NCBI GenBank assembly: GCA_028726925.1
Contig: JAQYPI010000068.1
Coordinates: forward strand, 1 to 8,611
Length of the DNA stretch: 8,611 nucleotides
DNA from: Caryophanales bacterium
GTDB lineage: Bacteria; Bacillota_I; Bacilli_A; RFN20; CAG-826
Reading direction: 5' to 3'
Shown piece after piece: positions 5,824-8,611 of this stretch. Position 1 is the first letter of the stretch, and every line of letters starts with the position of its first letter. A program made the position numbers and the translations under genes. The notes below the pieces were generated by a model. The model searched no databases. It was not told the origin of the DNA and saw nothing but the letters and a program-made list of their open reading frames with translations.

Positions 5824-5851
5824 CATATCCTTTATAATAGATAAAGATATG
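5824..5851 (+). promoter_or_regulatory. HAD-operon promoter -10 inside an inverted repeat that reaches the start codon
   Basis: TATAAT (5833-5838) ends 10 nt before the ATG at 5849; no -35 hexamer stands out. An inverted repeat, CATATCCTTTAT (5824-5835) and ATAAAGATATG (5841-5851) with one bulged C, surrounds the -10 and includes the start codon. No SD site is present. It is probably a promoter with a possible operator, giving a leaderless or nearly leaderless transcript. Confidence 0.55.
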
Positions 5852-6541
5852 GAAACAACCTCTCGGCGCCTCGTCGCCCTCGACCTCGACGACACCCTCG
5901 CCCCCATCGCGAAACCCGCCTCGGAAAAGGCGGTTTCGCTTCTCAAGAATCTCTTATCGCGTGGGGATGCCATCGCCCTTTGCTCGGGCAAGCCCCTTTA
6001 TTACCTCACGGGTTTCGCCCGCCAGCTCGGGCTAGAGGATATCTACCTCATCGGGGAGAACGGCGCGACCTTACAACACGGGGTGGCTTTGCCGCCTGTG
6101 GAGCGTTACGTCCTGGCGGAAGAAAAAGAAGCGATCCGCCTGCTAAAAAAACGGAAAGAAGAACTCGAAAGCCTCATCCCCGGCCTCTATTTCCAGCCCA
6201 ATGACTGCGGCCTCACCCCCTTCCCGACGAGGAAGGAGGATTACGAGGCCATCCTCGCTTTTGACGACGCCCACCCGATTCCCGGGGTTAAGCGCTACCG
6301 CCAATGCGATTCCATCGATTTTGCCCCCGTGGACGTCGACAAGGGCAAGGCGCTTGTTTTCCTCGCCGAGAAACTCGGCATCCCTTTGAACCGCGTCTAC
6401 GCCATCGGGAACGCTGAGAACGACGCCCCGATGCTTCAAGTCGCCGGGACCGCCATCAAGGTCGGGCACGATCCCCTGCTAAAAGCCGCGGAAACCTTCG
6501 ACACGGTCGAGGACGCCCTTTCGTCCATTCTCCGCCGCTAA
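5849..6541 (+). CDS. HAD-superfamily (IIB) phosphatase
   Basis: A 230-residue HAD hydrolase, close in length to sucrose-phosphatase-like and archaeal-type phosphoglycolate phosphatases. Motif I is LDLDDTLAP (11-19), with D12 as nucleophile and D14 as general acid/base. Motif II is S46 in ALCSGKP, and IGENGA (68-73) is the hallmark of the Cof/IIB group. A C2-type cap lies between roughly 80 and 160. Motif III is K165 in VDKGKAL and motif IV is GNAENDAPM (187-195). In motif IV the usual first Asp of GDxxND is Asn188, while D192 is kept. The substrate, probably a small phosphorylated metabolite, cannot be told from sequence. It heads a + strand operon; the next gene starts 19 bp after its stop. 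The start is set by the -10 box just upstream and the position of motif I. Confidence 0.88.
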   Translation: METTSRRLVALDLDDTLAPIAKPASEKAVSLLKNLLSRGDAIALCSGKPLYYLTGFARQLGLEDIYLIGENGATLQHGVALPPVERYVLAEEKEAIRLLKKRKEELESLIPGLYFQPNDCGLTPFPTRKEDYEAILAFDDAHPIPGVKRYRQCDSIDFAPVDVDKGKALVFLAEKLGIPLNRVYAIGNAENDAPMLQVAGTAIKVGHDPLLKAAETFDTVEDALSSILRR

Positions 6542-6560
6542 CCGAGGAGGAACAACAATC

Positions 6561-7940
6561 ATGGACGGAAAGAAAATCTCGGAACGCATCTCGGGCATCG
6601 CCGCCGCCGCGGTGACCCTCATCACGCTGCTCAAGGGGACGAACATCATCTCCTCCCCCATTTTCGACATCGTCTTCTGGGTCGTCTTCGGGGTCGGGTC
6701 TCTGTTCATCCTCGCCTCGGTCATCGCCCTTCTCGTCTTCATCGTCAAGGAACGCAAGAACGCCGAGAACCGGGTCGACACGACCTCGATCCTCCGCCGC
6801 AGCAAGAAGGTGGCCAAGGATCTTCGCCGCGTCGTCGAGGAAGTCGATTCGCTCATCGAAAAGCACGTCCGTTCCCGCGATACCTGGGACGAGACGCGCA
6901 AAGTCGCGAAGAATAAAGCCGTCGACTCGATTTCCCTCATCGCTTCGACGCTCCCCAAGAAAGAAGAGAAGAAGGCGAAAAACACCCTCGGCTACCTCGC
7001 TTCCCTCGAGGCGAAGGCCGTGCGCGCCTCCCTCCGGAAAGAAGAACTCCCCGAAGCAAGCGTCCTTGCCCTCAACCAAGCGGTCCTCGCCTCCATCAAG
7101 GACATCCAGAGGGCGCTTCTCGTCCTCGAGCAATACGACACCCGCGTCTTCCTCGGGGATTATTTGCTCCGTCACGACGCGAACGTCCTCGACTGCGCGG
7201 ATGCCCTCATCGACTATAAGGGATGGACGTATTCGCTTCTAGGCAAGGAAAAGAAGTTCGTCGAATCCGTCGAGAAAGGCATCGCCCTCCTCGAGGATTA
7301 CCAAAAGAAAGACCTTGATGAAGCGACGAAGAAAGCCGTCGCCCTGCGCCTTGCCCGCGCCCACCGCCACCTCGGATCGGACGTTGCCCTCGCGAAGAAG
7401 GACCCATCCGCCGCGATCCATCATAACGAGCTTGGCAAGGAAATCGTCCTCAAGGCCTTCCCGAAGAAGGAATGGACTTCCCCCAAGGTGAAGGAAATGC
7501 TCGTCGGCCTCGATTATGGGATCGCGAACGCCAAACTCTTCGGCCTGTCCGCGAAATCCTACAAGGAGCATCCGGAAACGCTGCTCAAGGAAGCTCTTGA
7601 AGGTTATGAGGAGGCCAAACGCATCGCCGCGATCGCCTCGACCTTCGAGAACCCCCACCGCTACGTCAAATGTGTCCTCCTTGAGAACGAATTCCTCAAA
7701 GCCATGGAACCCGGGATGGAAAGCGGGTCCATCAAGAAAAACGCCAAGGCCCTCGAGGCCTCCTTCGGGGAAGGGGATGGCCTCTCCGCCCGCATCCGGA
7801 AGGCATTCGATGACAACACGAAGGCCGCCGACCGCGTCTTCGGCCGCGCGATTTACGCGGACGAGATGATGGAAATCTACATCAACCAGGAGATCTCGGA
7901 ACTCTTCCGCCGCATCTCCGACATCGCCGAGAAACGATAG
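6561..7940 (+). CDS. Membrane-anchored alpha-helical protein, unknown function
   Basis: A 459-residue protein with a strong SD (GAGGAGG, 6544-6550) 10 nt before the ATG. The N-terminus has a moderately hydrophobic helix (about 11-30) and a long clear transmembrane stretch (about 33-62, FDIVFWVVFGVGSLFILASVIALLVFIV region) followed by positive residues KERKNAENR. The remainder is therefore probably a large cytoplasmic domain. It is almost wholly helical and highly charged. Residues 80-160 look coiled-coil prone, and 205-350 carry TPR-like helix pairs, for example LIDYKGWTYSLLGKEKKFVE (216-235) and ALRLARAHRHLGSDVAL (261-277). No enzymatic motif is visible. Sitting between a phosphatase and an ABC ATPase, it may be an accessory or regulatory scaffold at the membrane. 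Its codon use is strongly G/C-ending, like its operon neighbours. I do not recognise the family. Confidence 0.82.
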   Translation: MDGKKISERISGIAAAAVTLITLLKGTNIISSPIFDIVFWVVFGVGSLFILASVIALLVFIVKERKNAENRVDTTSILRRSKKVAKDLRRVVEEVDSLIEKHVRSRDTWDETRKVAKNKAVDSISLIASTLPKKEEKKAKNTLGYLASLEAKAVRASLRKEELPEASVLALNQAVLASIKDIQRALLVLEQYDTRVFLGDYLLRHDANVLDCADALIDYKGWTYSLLGKEKKFVESVEKGIALLEDYQKKDLDEATKKAVALRLARAHRHLGSDVALAKKDPSAAIHHNELGKEIVLKAFPKKEWTSPKVKEMLVGLDYGIANAKLFGLSAKSYKEHPETLLKEALEGYEEAKRIAAIASTFENPHRYVKCVLLENEFLKAMEPGMESGSIKKNAKALEASFGEGDGLSARIRKAFDDNTKAADRVFGRAIYADEMMEIYINQEISELFRRISDIAEKR

Positions 7941-7950
7941 AAAGGACACC

Positions 7951-8611
7951 ATGGGACAAGACGTCGTCATTGAGGTCAAAGGCCTCGTCAAAACCTTCGG
8001 CAAGAAAACGGTCCTCAACGGCCTTAACATGACGATCCGCCGCGGGGACATCTATGGCTTCATCGGGAACAACGGGTCGGGCAAGACGACCGCGATGAAG
8101 ATCATCCTCGGTTTGCTCGAGGCGGATTCGGGGGACATCACCCTCTTCGGGAGCAAGGATTTGCTTGCAGAACGAAAGAGAATCGGCAGCCTCATCGAGG
8201 CCCCGGGCCTTTACAAGGGCTGCACCGCGAAAGAGAACATGAAGCGCTTCGCCATGCTTTTCGGCGGTGAAGAAAAGGAAATCGACGACCTTCTAGCCTT
8301 CGTTGGCCTTGGCGACGTCGGGAAGAAGAAGGTCCGCGCTTTTAGCCTTGGCATGAAGCAGCGCCTCGGAATCGCCGTCGCCTTGCTCGGCAACCCCGAG
8401 ATCCTCGTCCTCGATGAACCGACCAACGGCCTCGACCCGGCCGGTATCAAGGACCTGCGCGAGCTTTTCGAGAAAATCGCTTCCGAGAAAGGCGTATCGC
8501 TGCTCATCTCCTCCCACCACCTCGACGAGCTTTCGCGCATCGCGAATGTCTATGGCATCCTCGTCGACGGCAGGATCGTGGACGAGACGAGAAAGGACGA
8601 TATCCTTGCGC
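7951..8611 (+). CDS. ABC transporter ATP-binding protein, BcrA/LanF type (partial, runs off the window)
   Basis: The first 220 residues of an ABC ATPase that is open to the window edge. ATG 7951 has AAAGGA (7941-7946) 4 nt upstream and lies 10 bp after the previous stop. Motifs are Walker A GNNGSGKTT (39-47), signature FSLGMKQRLG (131-140), Walker B ILVLDEP (151-157), D-loop NGLDP (159-163) and H-loop H189 in ISSHHLDEL. The Q-loop glutamine is replaced by glutamate, E83 in SLIEAPGLY; this 'E-loop' is characteristic of LanF-type and related BcrA-like ATPases of bacitracin/lantibiotic self-resistance transporters. It should energise a separate membrane permease, expected just past the right edge. 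Substrate is unknown; peptide antibiotic export is the family-based guess. Only about the last quarter of the protein is missing. Confidence 0.93.
   Translation, partial: MGQDVVIEVKGLVKTFGKKTVLNGLNMTIRRGDIYGFIGNNGSGKTTAMKIILGLLEADSGDITLFGSKDLLAERKRIGSLIEAPGLYKGCTAKENMKRFAMLFGGEEKEIDDLLAFVGLGDVGKKKVRAFSLGMKQRLGIAVALLGNPEILVLDEPTNGLDPAGIKDLRELFEKIASEKGVSLLISSHHLDELSRIANVYGILVDGRIVDETRKDDILA

Overview
This is a bacterial chromosomal fragment that reads with the standard code (TGA and TAA/TAG all act as stops). The gene content fits a Bacillota-type host, possibly a gut member of the Bacilli/Erysipelotrichales: DUF4143 ATPases, an AbiEi antitoxin, a short-signal lipoprotein and a BcrA/LanF-type ABC ATPase. 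The taxonomic call is inference only.

Layout. The left half (1 to about 4300) looks like an accessory region. It holds two divergent AAA_14/DUF4143 ATPases on the + strand (167-1408 and 2023-3411), each preceded by its own unusual repeat structure. It also holds an AbiEi-type antitoxin gene (3575-4201) whose AbiEii toxin partner survives only as a frameshifted, roughly 35-codon stub (4177-4283). A 36-nt imperfect-palindrome repeat lies just before the first ATPase gene and again just after it. A third, diverged element and a pair of 25-nt direct repeats set 33 bp apart fill the 614-bp gap before the second ATPase. Nothing recognisable is coded in about 1482-1750.

The right half (4381-8611) looks like resident chromosome with heavier use of G/C-ending codons (GCC, CTC, ATC, GTC). 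A minus-strand lipoprotein gene (4381-5745) ends in a clear intrinsic terminator. Divergent from it is a + strand operon: a HAD-IIB phosphatase (5849-6541), a membrane-anchored helical protein (6561-7940) and the start of an ABC transporter ATPase (7951 to beyond the window). The two downstream genes are spaced 19 and 10 bp from their predecessors and have good Shine-Dalgarno sites.

How it works together. The three-gene operon probably encodes a membrane export or resistance-type ABC system with its permease beyond the right edge; the roles of the phosphatase and the helical membrane protein in it are unknown. The ATPases and the orphan AbiEi look like independent mobile or stress/defence-associated cassettes. 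A cross-cutting feature is that the three genes with their own promoter (abiEi, lipoprotein, HAD) have a -10-like hexamer only 6-10 nt before the ATG and no usable ribosome-binding site, suggesting leaderless or near-leaderless transcripts. The internal operon genes, by contrast, have strong SD sites.
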